Assembly (NCBI RefSeq): GCF_042680885.1
Contig: NZ_JBHUEO010000020.1
Location: 1 to 64,000 of the forward strand
Source: Siminovitchia sediminis
GTDB taxonomy: Bacteria > Bacillota > Bacilli > Bacillales > Bacillaceae_C
DNA length: 64,000 bases
Reading direction: 5' to 3'
Shown here: one piece after another, positions 25,691-34,336 of the stretch
Layout of the letters: each line of letters opens with the position of its first letter
Position numbering within the stretch: the stretch's first letter is position 1
Notes under the pieces: model-generated
What the model was told of the DNA's origin: nothing
The model's input: only the letters and a program-made list of their open reading frames with translations
The model's database searches: none
Made by a program: the position numbers and the translations under genes

Positions 25691-26050
25691 TTAATCAAAC
25701 GTTTGAATAGCAGCTAAAAGCCGGGATTGGCATCGTGTTTGGCCCACTAACCAAAAGAGCGCGGGCTTTAATCAAACATTTGATGAGGGCCCTCTTTGTA
25801 AATGTTCTTCCTCCACAACTCTTTTAATCAAACATTTGATTAAATATCCGTTATTCATATAATTCCGCTCTTCACGCACTCATCAACTGTTTGAACAGCC
25901 GGGCCAAGCCGGATTTCATAAACACTTTACGCCTCCAGCCAACCATCCCTTACATGTTAATCAATCGTTTGAATGATTCATCAGGTTCTGTTTCAACAGT
26001 TTAAACATGAGCAGTTAAATGTGTTTACCATCAAAACATTTGTCTGACAC
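25691..26050. repeat. Cluster of ATCAAA-CA-TTTGAT palindromes
   Basis: Seven related inverted repeats in a gene-free stretch. The best is TTTAATCAAACATTTGATTAAA (25823-25844, written here as two perfect 10-bp arms around CA). Others are at 25691-25710 (TCAAACGTTTGA core), 25771-25784, about 25882-25896, 25957-25976, 25992-26007 and 26030-26044, the last three less perfect. Spacing is about 30-80 bp. They look like repeated operator sites, for example for a TetR-type dimer, but no regulator can be assigned. The flanking 25499-25690 has no supported gene. Confidence 0.6.
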
Positions 26051-26196
26051 ACAAAAGCCATTGTAAGCGCTTATTAATCAGAATTACATATAATGTAATT
26101 CTACAGAAATAAAGCTGCAATGTTCAATTAGTACAATGTAAGATAGTCTATGAGCCATCCAGTACTCTAATTATAGATGATAAAAGGAGATTGACC

Positions 26197-26532
26197 ATGG
26201 AGGAGTATATAAAAAAGTCTTTGGAAGAATGGAAGAGCGAGATTTGTGAATTATTAATAGAAATTGATAAGAAATATGAAGAAACCAATCGTGAACTTCG
26301 TGTGTACTCCTATAAATTCAGTATTACAAAACAAGTGATACAATCAACTGTAAATGAGGAAATCATTCGAAACATCCGTGAGCTTTATCATACACCCTTT
26401 GAACAAAAGTTTATTCAATTAAAAGAAGAAATAAAGGATCTTGAAGAGAAGAGGAAAGTTTTTCAGATGTTTGTTGATAAAATTGATAAGGTGAAAGGAA
26501 AAGAAGAGGAAAAACCGTATGTATCTGTTTAA
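26197..26532 (+). CDS. Orphan 111-residue helical protein
   Basis: Product of 111 residues, mostly helical and highly charged, with a likely coiled coil at about 60-100 (LKEEIKDLEEKRKVFQMFVD). No signal peptide, membrane segment or known domain. ATG at 26197 lies 6 nt after AGGAGA; a TTG two codons earlier is less likely because it abuts the ribosome site. It is the first gene after the palindrome cluster and stands alone in a low-density accessory region. Confidence 0.6.
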   Translation: MEEYIKKSLEEWKSEICELLIEIDKKYEETNRELRVYSYKFSITKQVIQSTVNEEIIRNIRELYHTPFEQKFIQLKEEIKDLEEKRKVFQMFVDKIDKVKGKEEEKPYVSV

Positions 26533-27535
26533 TCAATAGGTTTGTGAACTTAGCCGGGATTTTTTATACACTGGTTGGAATTTCAGCATAAAAATAGAGG
26601 AAAAGCCTATGCTGGAAGTTCAGGCTTACAGGTTCCGGGACTACCAAGTGATCATGATGAGCCTGGTAAGTGATATTTGACGATATCCATTGTTGGAGCG
26701 ATCGTGCAGGCATTCTTATTCCGAAGTGGTTTTTTTTTGCGGTTATACTTTCTTCAGTCAGGCGTACAGTTACTGTCCGACTTTTGCTGTTTCAATTGGT
26801 GAATCATCAGCGAATGGGTAATACATAAGAAGATTAAATAAAATAGCACTTATTATAAGAAGAAAAGGTTGTCATGCGTCTGGTTTTATGACAACCTTTT
26901 TTATTTTTTTCTGCGCTAACGCTATGTTGGCAAATAAATTAGCGGTATTATCCTAATATTCAAAAACGAAAGCGGATTTTAATTTTGAATATAATCCAAA
27001 CTGTATATAGTAGATGAAGTCTTTAATATAAAGATATATGACCTGGGCATAATTTTTGCATACTCTAAAATGACATGCAATATCAGTAAGACTCAAGATT
27101 TTATGAGCATTGCATTTAGCTTATTCCAGCGGATGCGCTGCAAATAACAGTGTTTGAACCAAAAGCTCGGTTTTTAAGCTTCTATTTCTTTTGTCCTGGA
27201 GTGGCAGTCCTTCTCATAACAATGATAATCATCAACATACAGAGTTAGTAGAAATGGACTTAACTTCACAGCAGCATCAAAAAAATCTATAAAATAACGC
27301 TCAAAGAATATATTGTGTATGGTTCATCAAAAAGTAAAATACCTATGGAAATAGCGTCCATGGTTGTTTTACGGAAGTAATGCAGCCGTCATTTTTGAGT
27401 GAAAGACCACATCCGATCATACATTTGTTGTTTGAGGAGACACCACTAGAAAAGTTGTTGTGAAAAATTATAATTAGGACAAGAAGCAGGTGTACATAAC
27501 GGGTAACAGCCGGAGAAGAAAATTAATAAATTTTC
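26533..27535. other. Gene-poor region with one terminator
   Basis: About 1 kb without a supportable ORF on either strand; frames are broken by many stops. A terminator lies at 26863-26903. Short stretches such as 26690-26820 read like fragments of a hydrophobic protein, but no family could be identified. Probably decayed sequence. Confidence 0.5.
26863..26903 (+). terminator. Isolated intrinsic terminator
   Basis: AAAAGGTTGTCAT (26863-26875) and ATGACAACCTTTT (26888-26900) followed by T-rich sequence; perfect arms. It is about 330 nt after the nearest gene, suggesting a lost gene or small RNA upstream of it. Confidence 0.85.
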
Positions 27536-27566
27536 TTGGACTCCCCAAGCCTGCAAACGGTATAAT
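27536..27566 (+). promoter_or_regulatory. Promoter candidate for the tetR-MFS operon
   Basis: TTGGAC (27536-27541), 19-bp spacer, TATAAT (27561-27566), 62 nt before the tetR start. No clear dyad operator was found between it and the gene. Confidence 0.45.
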
Positions 27567-27628
27567 AAGTACATAGTTAAAACCGCTAAAACTTTTTTTG
27601 TTTAATTAGTTTTGCAGAGGGGATTTGT

Positions 27629-28186
27629 ATGAAAGAAAGAATTATGCAGGCGTTTGTTGATGAAATGAAAGATAAAGGAATTAAGTTTACTATGGATGAT
27701 CTGGCAAGCCGTTTAGGCATCAGCAAACGGACCCTGTATGAGCATTTTTCATCCAAAGCAATAATATTGGATTCCATAATAGATCTTACAATCATGGAGT
27801 TTGACGAAAAAACTGAGGCCATAGTGAAAAATGAACAACTGCCCCTATTGGAAAAGATCAAGGCAGCTATCAAAGTCGTTCCTAAATATGATGAGTTTTA
27901 TGACTTGCGGATATTAGAAGAAATGAAAAAGTATTATCCACGGCAATGGAGTAAAATGAATCAATCCTTAAATGAATGGGATGCCTTAAAGAAACTTTTG
28001 GAGCAGGGAATTCAGGAAGGGCTGATTAAAGAGCAAAATGTTGAGCTGCTTATGAAGCTGGTCATAGACGCTACGAATATCACATTGGACCGTCGTTTTA
28101 TTTGGGAAAATAGCATTACTGTGGAAGAGGCTATGGAAGGAATTGTTCAGGTTCTGCTGTTTGGAATGGCTTCTGAAAAGAATTAA
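27629..28186 (+). CDS. TetR/AcrR family regulator
   Basis: A 185-residue regulator: N-terminal helix-turn-helix at about 20-50 (FTMDDLASRLGISKRTLYEHFSSKA), then a helical ligand-binding domain. It probably represses itself and the MFS exporter gene that follows 45 nt later in the same direction. AGAGGGG precedes the ATG. The ligand is unknown. Confidence 0.9.
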   Translation: MKERIMQAFVDEMKDKGIKFTMDDLASRLGISKRTLYEHFSSKAIILDSIIDLTIMEFDEKTEAIVKNEQLPLLEKIKAAIKVVPKYDEFYDLRILEEMKKYYPRQWSKMNQSLNEWDALKKLLEQGIQEGLIKEQNVELLMKLVIDATNITLDRRFIWENSITVEEAMEGIVQVLLFGMASEKN

Positions 28187-28231
28187 GCAAACAATGTGAG
28201 TCTTAAATTTTTATCGACGCGGAGGTACAAA

Positions 28232-29455
28232 ATGAGTTTTTTTAAGCGGATGAACAAGAAGCAATGGATCGGATTAGTGTTTGCGACTGTCATTATATTT
28301 TATGACATGTTGCTATACAGCATTATTATCCCTTTGACTTCTTATTATGAAACTACTTTTCATGCTTCGCCAACCCTTATAGGGATTTTATTCAGCAGTT
28401 ACTCTGTCACTCTATTATTAACCACCACGTATTTTGGTCAGTTAACGGATCGGATCGGCAGAAAAAAACCTATCATTATTGGTTTGATCGGGATGACGGT
28501 TTCTACCATTCTGTTTGCACATCCGCTGAACTTTGAAATGTTGATCATTGCCAGGGCATTGCAAGGGATTGCCTCAGCTGCAACATGGACTGCGGCCCTT
28601 GCCTTAATAGCTGATCTGTTTAATGAAAAAGAACGGGCGATTGCTATGGGGTTCGCCATAACCAGTATGTCAGCCGGAACATTGCTAGGGGCTCCAATTG
28701 GCGGATTTCTAGTAGAATTTGGCGGCTACCAGGCGCCATTTTATACAACTTCATTACTGCTGCTTGTTACGATGGTATTAGGTATTTTCTATTTAAAAGA
28801 TGAGGAACGGCCTGTTATACAGGAAACTTCCGTCAAAACATGGGATTTATTAAGACAGCGGGAAGTCCTGTGGATCTTGGCAATTATGGTAATTGCTGAG
28901 GGGGCATTGACCATGCTGGAGCCGGTTTTGCCAATGTATTTAACAGAGGTTTTTGATGCCAATACAATCTTCGTCGGATTAATGTTTGGAGCCATGACAT
29001 TAGCCTATGGCATCATGGCTCCTGTCTCGGGAGCTTTGATAAACAAATATCATCCAAGCCGGGTTGTTTTAACAGGATTGCTCCTGAGCGGAGTAACCTT
29101 GCCTTTTGTTGTACTGGCCCAATCAACCATACAGCTGGTGGCGGCTTTATTCATTCTGGGAGGAAGTATCAGTCTGGCAGTCTCTCCAACGTTAACCATG
29201 CTGGGAAATTCTCAGAGCAGCAGTAATCAAAGCTCTTATGGAACATTGTATAGTCTATTTAACATTTTTTTTGCAGTAGCTGCTATTATAGGTCCGTTTT
29301 TTGGGGGAGTCTTGACGGATGTATTTACGTCAAAAATAACGATAATCATTGCGAGCGGAGGTATACTGCTTGGTACTCTTGGATTATGGTTATCCAGTAA
29401 AAAGGTGTACCTACAGAGGCATCGTGTGAAGTCAAGTGAGGCGAACATTCCATAA
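28232..29455 (+). CDS. MFS drug-type exporter
   Basis: A 407-residue, 12-helix major facilitator transporter. The loop 2-3 signature GQLTDRIGRKKPIIIG and the motif-C-like GTLLGAPIGGFLVEFGG in helix 5 point to a drug:H+ antiporter. An upstream in-frame start at 28196 is possible, but ATG 28232 follows GGAGG by 7 nt and gives the expected short N-terminus. Likely an efflux pump controlled by the adjacent TetR. Confidence 0.88.
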   Translation: MSFFKRMNKKQWIGLVFATVIIFYDMLLYSIIIPLTSYYETTFHASPTLIGILFSSYSVTLLLTTTYFGQLTDRIGRKKPIIIGLIGMTVSTILFAHPLNFEMLIIARALQGIASAATWTAALALIADLFNEKERAIAMGFAITSMSAGTLLGAPIGGFLVEFGGYQAPFYTTSLLLLVTMVLGIFYLKDEERPVIQETSVKTWDLLRQREVLWILAIMVIAEGALTMLEPVLPMYLTEVFDANTIFVGLMFGAMTLAYGIMAPVSGALINKYHPSRVVLTGLLLSGVTLPFVVLAQSTIQLVAALFILGGSISLAVSPTLTMLGNSQSSSNQSSYGTLYSLFNIFFAVAAIIGPFFGGVLTDVFTSKITIIIASGGILLGTLGLWLSSKKVYLQRHRVKSSEANIP

Positions 29456-29526
29456 TACGTTATTAAGGTGCATCTGTTTGTTGTCCATTCAAAGGTTGAT
29501 CGTGGGGCTGCCTTAACAAAAAGAAG

Positions 29527-29557
29527 GAAGAGGATGCATTAAAGCGCCTCTTCTTTA
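29527..29557. terminator. Terminator between convergent transporter genes
   Basis: GAAGAGG (29527-29533) and CCTCTTC (29547-29553), T-rich downstream. Short stem, moderate support. Confidence 0.5.
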
Positions 29558-29626
29558 AATTTTTAACATATGGGCAAACGGGAATCCAGAGAGCAAGCAG
29601 AAACCCAAAATCCACCAAAGCTTGCT

Positions 29627-30310
29627 TTACACAGGTGTCTTTCTCAACATCCAAAAAGACAGAATCAAACTGAGCAGAATGAATGGCAGCAGCCAATATG
29701 AAAGTACAACTGCTGGTTTGGAGCTGAACCAAAGGAAGAGATCCTGCCACATTTGCAAATGGGTAAGCAGAAATGAAGTGATACTCCCTGCGAGCAAAAC
29801 AACCACTGCCAAAATAAGGACTCCTTTCCCGCCGAACCGGTAGAAATAGCTTGACATTAAAAAACCGGAGAAAAACAGAAAGGTTAGGAGTATGACATAC
29901 ATGAACAATTGTTCAAAAAAATGACCGTCATTTACATAGGGAAAGTGGAAAAAGTGTAAATTGATTCCCCACCCATTCGTATAGCTCTCAAGGTAAGCAA
30001 AAAGGGAGAGCAGGGCGCCAATAATGATATTAACCGTTACTGCCATTAGAAGAGTTCCGAAAAAGTAATCCTTTCTTGTAACAGACATCCCAATGGCGAA
30101 CGGATAGGTTTGAGCGATGACCAAAATTCCCATAACAAATATATAGACAAAAATTGAACTGATGCTTCCGGAGTAAATTTCGTCGTTGCTTGTAATAATC
30201 AGGCTGATCAAAATGCTGACCAAAAATGCCAGGAATAGAATTAAAGCAGGAACATAGAACCAGCCCCATCGGTCTTGTTTATGGATGTGGATGACATGTT
30301 GAATGTTCAC
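29627..30310 (-). CDS. ABC transporter permease
   Basis: A 227-residue membrane protein with six predicted helices (about 17-38, 50-68, 88-108, 130-152, 160-182 and 200-222). No extracellular domain. It overlaps the ATPase gene by 4 nt (ATGA-type), so the two form one transporter. Substrate unknown; GntR-YtrA-type operons of this design respond to cell-envelope stress in Bacillus. Confidence 0.75.
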   Translation of the reverse strand: MNIQHVIHIHKQDRWGWFYVPALILFLAFLVSILISLIITSNDEIYSGSISSIFVYIFVMGILVIAQTYPFAIGMSVTRKDYFFGTLLMAVTVNIIIGALLSLFAYLESYTNGWGINLHFFHFPYVNDGHFFEQLFMYVILLTFLFFSGFLMSSYFYRFGGKGVLILAVVVLLAGSITSFLLTHLQMWQDLFLWFSSKPAVVLSYWLLPFILLSLILSFWMLRKTPV

Positions 30311-31203
30311 TTGGCGATCACTCCTTTTTGTTCATGTTTGGCAGCAGTAAGGTGTACAATCAACTGCTGCAAAGAAACGTCTGTCACATTCAGGCCGGCG
30401 GCTTCGGCTTGCTTTCTTTCTGACTGGTATTCGTCTTGAATCACAGTTGCGGAGAGAAGGCCTCCAAAAGGCTCGCGATGGATCACTTCTTTTCCCGTCA
30501 AAAAATTCTGCGTGACAGAAGCTTCCCCGGTTACAGTGAAAGCTCTTCCTCTAAGATTCTCTGCGTTTTGATCAATTACGATCTCACCATTTGCTATCAC
30601 TAACACATGCTCGAGCAAATGGCTGACCTCATCAATTAAATGGGTGGAAAGAATGACCGTGCGCGGATACTCTGCATAATCCTCCATCAGCCGGTCGTAA
30701 AATATTCCGCGTGATACCGCATCAAGTCCCAAGTAAGGCTCATCAAAAATAGTCAGCGGTGCCCGGCTGGCAAGGCCGATAACTACACCTAAAGCTGAGA
30801 GCATCCCGCGGGAAAGCTTTTTGATTTTCCTCTTTAAAGGAAGATTAAAATCTTCCATCAATGCTTGAGCAAAGTCAGCATCCCAATTCGGGAATAGCTG
30901 CCTTGCTACTTCCATGGCATCTTTCACCCGGTAGTTATCCGGATATTTCTGGCTTTCTTTTACAAAGCATATTTGACTCAGCACTTCACTATTTTCATAT
31001 GGAGCCTCACCAAATACTTTTAACTCTCCGCCTGTCGGTAACACTTGGGCGGTAATTAATTTCATCAGCGTCGTCTTTCCTGCACCATTACGGCCGAGAA
31101 GGCCATATATCTTATTTTCCTGAACAGAGAAACTGACGTTTTGGACAGCTTTCGATTCTCCATATGTTTTTTCAAGACCGCTTGCTTCAATAATCCGTTT
31201 CAA
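30307..31203 (-). CDS. ABC transporter ATP-binding protein
   Basis: A 298-residue ATPase. Walker A LLGRNGAGKTTLMKL (about 35-49), a signature motif that reads LSRGM instead of LSGGQ (about 133-137), Walker B LTIFDEPYLGLDAVSR and the switch His in LSTHLIDEVSHL. The C-terminal 70 residues are an accessory domain. TTG start at 31203 within the end of the gntR gene, preceded by GGAGAGGAG. The altered signature is common in YtrB-like ATPases. Confidence 0.88.
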   Translation of the reverse strand: MKRIIEASGLEKTYGESKAVQNVSFSVQENKIYGLLGRNGAGKTTLMKLITAQVLPTGGELKVFGEAPYENSEVLSQICFVKESQKYPDNYRVKDAMEVARQLFPNWDADFAQALMEDFNLPLKRKIKKLSRGMLSALGVVIGLASRAPLTIFDEPYLGLDAVSRGIFYDRLMEDYAEYPRTVILSTHLIDEVSHLLEHVLVIANGEIVIDQNAENLRGRAFTVTGEASVTQNFLTGKEVIHREPFGGLLSATVIQDEYQSERKQAEAAGLNVTDVSLQQLIVHLTAAKHEQKGVIAK

Positions 31204-31570
31204 CCTGCTCCTCTCCTTTCTGAATCATGTCGATGACTTGCTCCTTTGTCATCCCGAGTTTTTTCGCTTCATGAATCATGGTTACAACATATTGCTCAAA
31301 AAAGTGTTCTTTCCTTTTCTCAATGACTTTCCTTCGTGCACCTTCGGCAACAAACATGCCGATTCCACGCTTTTTATAAAGAATTCCTTCCTCCACCAGC
31401 AAGTTGACTCCTTTCGCGGCGGTGGCAGGGTTAATTTTATAAAAAGATGCAAATTGATTGGTAGAGGGCACTTGGGCTTCTTCCGGCAATACGCCTGAAA
31501 GTATGTCATCTTCAATTAACTCAGCTATTTGAATAAATATGGGACGGCCATCATCAATTAAATTTTTCAC
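31187..31570 (-). CDS. GntR-family regulator, YtrA type
   Basis: A 127-residue regulator. Winged helix at about 10-75 (LIEDDILSGVLPEEAQVPS ... NPATAAKGVNLLVEEGILYKKRG) and the short helical tail typical of the YtrA subfamily, which lacks a large ligand domain. GTG start. First gene of gntR-ATPase-permease, with the coding ends overlapping. It likely represses the operon through the palindrome just upstream. Confidence 0.85.
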   Translation of the reverse strand: MKNLIDDGRPIFIQIAELIEDDILSGVLPEEAQVPSTNQFASFYKINPATAAKGVNLLVEEGILYKKRGIGMFVAEGARRKVIEKRKEHFFEQYVVTMIHEAKKLGMTKEQVIDMIQKGEEQVETDY

Positions 31571-31587
31571 TGCTTCACCACCAATTT

Positions 31588-31611
31588 GGTTAGTTACTTA
31601 TGTAATTAACC
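31588..31611. promoter_or_regulatory. Palindromic operator for the GntR operon
   Basis: GGTTAGTTAC (31588-31597), TTAT, GTAATTAACC (31602-31611): arms agree at 9 of 10 positions. It lies 17 nt upstream of the gntR start, in the place expected of an autoregulatory site. Confidence 0.65.
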
Positions 31612-31764
31612 ATAAAGGTATTGGGGAGAAATGTCAATAGATTTTTAAAACATTCCGCACTCTCCCAATAGATGAAAATAAATAATTCATTTTTACGTAA
31701 TCCCTAACCTCAATCATTTGACTACATAAAATAACCATATATTTAAAAGCAAGGGTGTGGAAAG

Positions 31765-33315
31765 ATGAGTAGGGCAAACCAAGTTGTAGACCCATCGAAG
31801 CCTGAGACCATTCCAAAGTTTGCAGATTCTCTTCCGATCCCGGCAACGGCAAATCCCAAGTTGCAAAATAAGGACGGAATTTTTTATCAACTGGAGATGA
31901 AGGAAATCCATCACCAATTTCATCAGCTGTTACCAAAAACCAGAGTTTGGGGATATGATGGCATGTACCCTGGTCCGACTAATGAAACAGACAGAGATCA
32001 AAGTGTTTATGTGGAGTGGGTGAATAGGCTTCCGGATGATCACCTTTTTCCCATAGACCGTACTCTTCACGGTACGATGGATCATCCTGAGGTCCGTACT
32101 GTAGTCCATTTGCATGGTGCACATGTTTCTGCAGACAGCGATGGCTATCCTGAAGCATGGTATACAAGAGATTACACGATACAGGCCCGGCTTTCTCCAA
32201 GAAGGTCTATAAATATTCCAACCGCCAGCCGGGAGCCACTCTCTGGTATCACGATCATGCCATTGGCATTACAAGATTAAATGTCTACGCCGGCCTTGCC
32301 GGGTTTTATCTGATACGGGATCCGGTGGAGAAAAGACTGAAGCTGCCCTATGGGGCATATGATATACCTTTGATGATTCAAGATAGGTCCTTTAACAAGG
32401 ATGGATCCCTGTTTTATCCGGAAAATACAACTCCGCCAGCACCTGTCAATCCTTCTGTCCAACCTTTTTTTAATGGCAATACAATAGCGGTGAATGGAAA
32501 GCTGTGGCCATACTTGACAGTGCAGCCGAGAAAATACCGGTTTAGAATTCTTAATGCCTCCAATACAAATTCGCTTACACTTTGCCTGGACGGCGGACGG
32601 ACGTTTTACCAAATTGCTACAGATGGGGGCCTCATGGAAAAACCTGTTATATTAGACACCTTGCCGCTGGAGCCGGCTGAAAGAGCTGAAATCATTATTG
32701 ACTTTTCAAATCACAAAGGAAAAAAGCTTATCCTGGAGAACACCGAGGGCGAAGGGGATATGGGGATAATTATGAGATTTGATGTAACGTTGCCACTGAT
32801 CGGGGACGATACAAGCCGCATCCCGGACATACTGCAGTACCATCAGCCATTACACGAGGAACAAGCGGATAAAGTAAGGCTGTTGACACTGGATGTCTAT
32901 ACAGATATTTATGAGAGGCCTGTCCTCTTACTGGATCACCGGACATGGGATGATCCCGTGACAAAAACCAATGCTTGGCAGCACAGACATTTGGAAATTT
33001 ATCAATGTAACCGATTTTTCGCATCCCATGCATATTCACTTGGTTCAATTTAAAATTTCACATCGCCGGCCGTGTGATGTAGAACTATTTCGGGAAAATG
33101 GCTCAATTGTTTATACAGGTCCTGAAATAGAGCCGGAAAAACATGAATTGGGATGGAAGGATACCGTAAGGGCGGACCCGGGAATGATTACGGCTGTAAT
33201 GATGGAATTTAAAGAATACACGGGGGATTATGTATGGCATTGTCATATATTGGAGCATGAGGATTACGACATGATGCGGCCGATGAAAGTGGTGAAGGAT
33301 TATTCAGATATATAG
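31765..33315 (+). pseudogene. cotA: CotA-type spore coat laccase, two frameshifts
   Basis: The reading frame of a roughly 515-residue multicopper oxidase (CotA, spore coat laccase/bilirubin oxidase) is present but shifts twice. Near 32173-32179 one base is missing (after WYTRDY, before DTGPAF). At 32963-32967 one A is extra in an A5 run (before MLGSTDIW). All copper motifs survive in the three pieces: HLHGAHV, WYHDHAIGITRLNVYAGL, HPMHIHLVQF and HCHILEHEDYDMM. Because the rest is so well conserved, the shifts are recent or are sequencing errors. As written, only a 171-residue N-terminal part would be made. Confidence 0.9.
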
Positions 33316-33421
33316 CCTGATAGAGGCGGTTGCACATTGATTGGGCCCGAAAAAAACTCTCATTTGGCTTCAGCTATGTTTGCTTAAGACTTCTAGGGAC
33401 AGGGGCTGATACTTGTAAAAC

Positions 33422-33456
33422 AAAGAACCTCTCTTTTTATAAAGAGAGGGTTCTTT
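33422..33456. terminator. Terminator after cotA
   Basis: AAAGAACCTCTCTTT and AAAGAGAGGGTTCTTT, 15-bp nearly perfect stem with a TTAT loop; may act in both directions. Confidence 0.8.
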
Positions 33457-33516
33457 AGGTGAATGATCTTCAAATTTGTAACATAAGATGGTGTAGCGAC
33501 GGGAAGGAGGATTCAT

Positions 33517-34320
33517 GTGTGGCAAGCATCTGTGAGTTGGGATAAAGCTCTTTTCTTCGTTCTTTTGGCGGTTTTCGCAGTATTCTTCATCCTGTTTCGA
33601 TATGTCGGAAAAGAAAAAAATAATTTTTTGCAATCAATCATGTTTTGTACGAGTTTTCTCATCCTTTTTCTGCTGGCAGGCAGTCCTTTGAACACATGGA
33701 GTCACCTGTCTTTTAGTACCCATATGTTGCAAATGAGCTTACTGTATTTTTTGGTTCCTCCGCTTTTTTTGTTTGGAGTCCCCCGGAAACTATTACAAAA
33801 GTGGAACGGATTATACAGAAAACAAGTCATCATTCCCCGTATCGCTCTCATTGCCTTTTCCATCCTGTTCTTTCTCTATCATTTGCCGCCGCTCCTTGCA
33901 TTTCTCATTCAATCTCCAATCTTGCATACCTTCCTCACTTGGCTGCTTTTTATCATGGCCATTTTTATGTGGCTGCCCATGATCCACTTCAATCAAAGGG
34001 ACACCAGAAAAAAGTTTGCGTCTCTTAGCAGCATGTTATTGATGCCGGCCTGTCTTTTATTTGTCGTGAATGGACTCATCCATCAGTCCACTACATCACC
34101 TTTTATGGACCAGCTTATTGTAAAACTCTGTATCTCGCCTGAGCAAATGGATGTGCTGCTGCCCTTTCACATCGATACCCGGATAGACCAGATTGCCGGT
34201 GGACTATTCATGCTTGGGCTGCATAAACTTTGTTTATTGCTGGCCCTTCATTTGGGTGAACGGAAAGGGAGGGATATTCATTTCACTATGAGGAAACCGT
34301 CACTCCGAATAGGGGAATGA
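33517..34320 (+). CDS. ctaG: CtaG-type cytochrome oxidase assembly protein
   Basis: A 267-residue membrane protein with seven predicted helices, belonging to the Caa3_CtaG family needed for assembly of caa3 oxidase (copper delivery). SFSTHMLQMSLLYFLVPPLFLFG (His pair region, about 68-90), HLPP, HTFLTW and the C-terminal GLHKLCLLLALHLGERK are family features. GTG start 6 nt after AAGGAGG; an ATG two bases earlier is in another frame and closed. The B. subtilis protein is slightly longer. Other oxidase genes are not nearby. Confidence 0.82.
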   Translation: MWQASVSWDKALFFVLLAVFAVFFILFRYVGKEKNNFLQSIMFCTSFLILFLLAGSPLNTWSHLSFSTHMLQMSLLYFLVPPLFLFGVPRKLLQKWNGLYRKQVIIPRIALIAFSILFFLYHLPPLLAFLIQSPILHTFLTWLLFIMAIFMWLPMIHFNQRDTRKKFASLSSMLLMPACLLFVVNGLIHQSTTSPFMDQLIVKLCISPEQMDVLLPFHIDTRIDQIAGGLFMLGLHKLCLLLALHLGERKGRDIHFTMRKPSLRIGE

Positions 34321-34336
34321 CGTTTTTTCTTTGTTC

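Noticed and set aside
27536..27628. TetR operator matching the palindrome cluster
   Set aside because: No ATCAAA-CA-TTTGAT-type dyad in the tetR promoter, so the link between them is unsupported.
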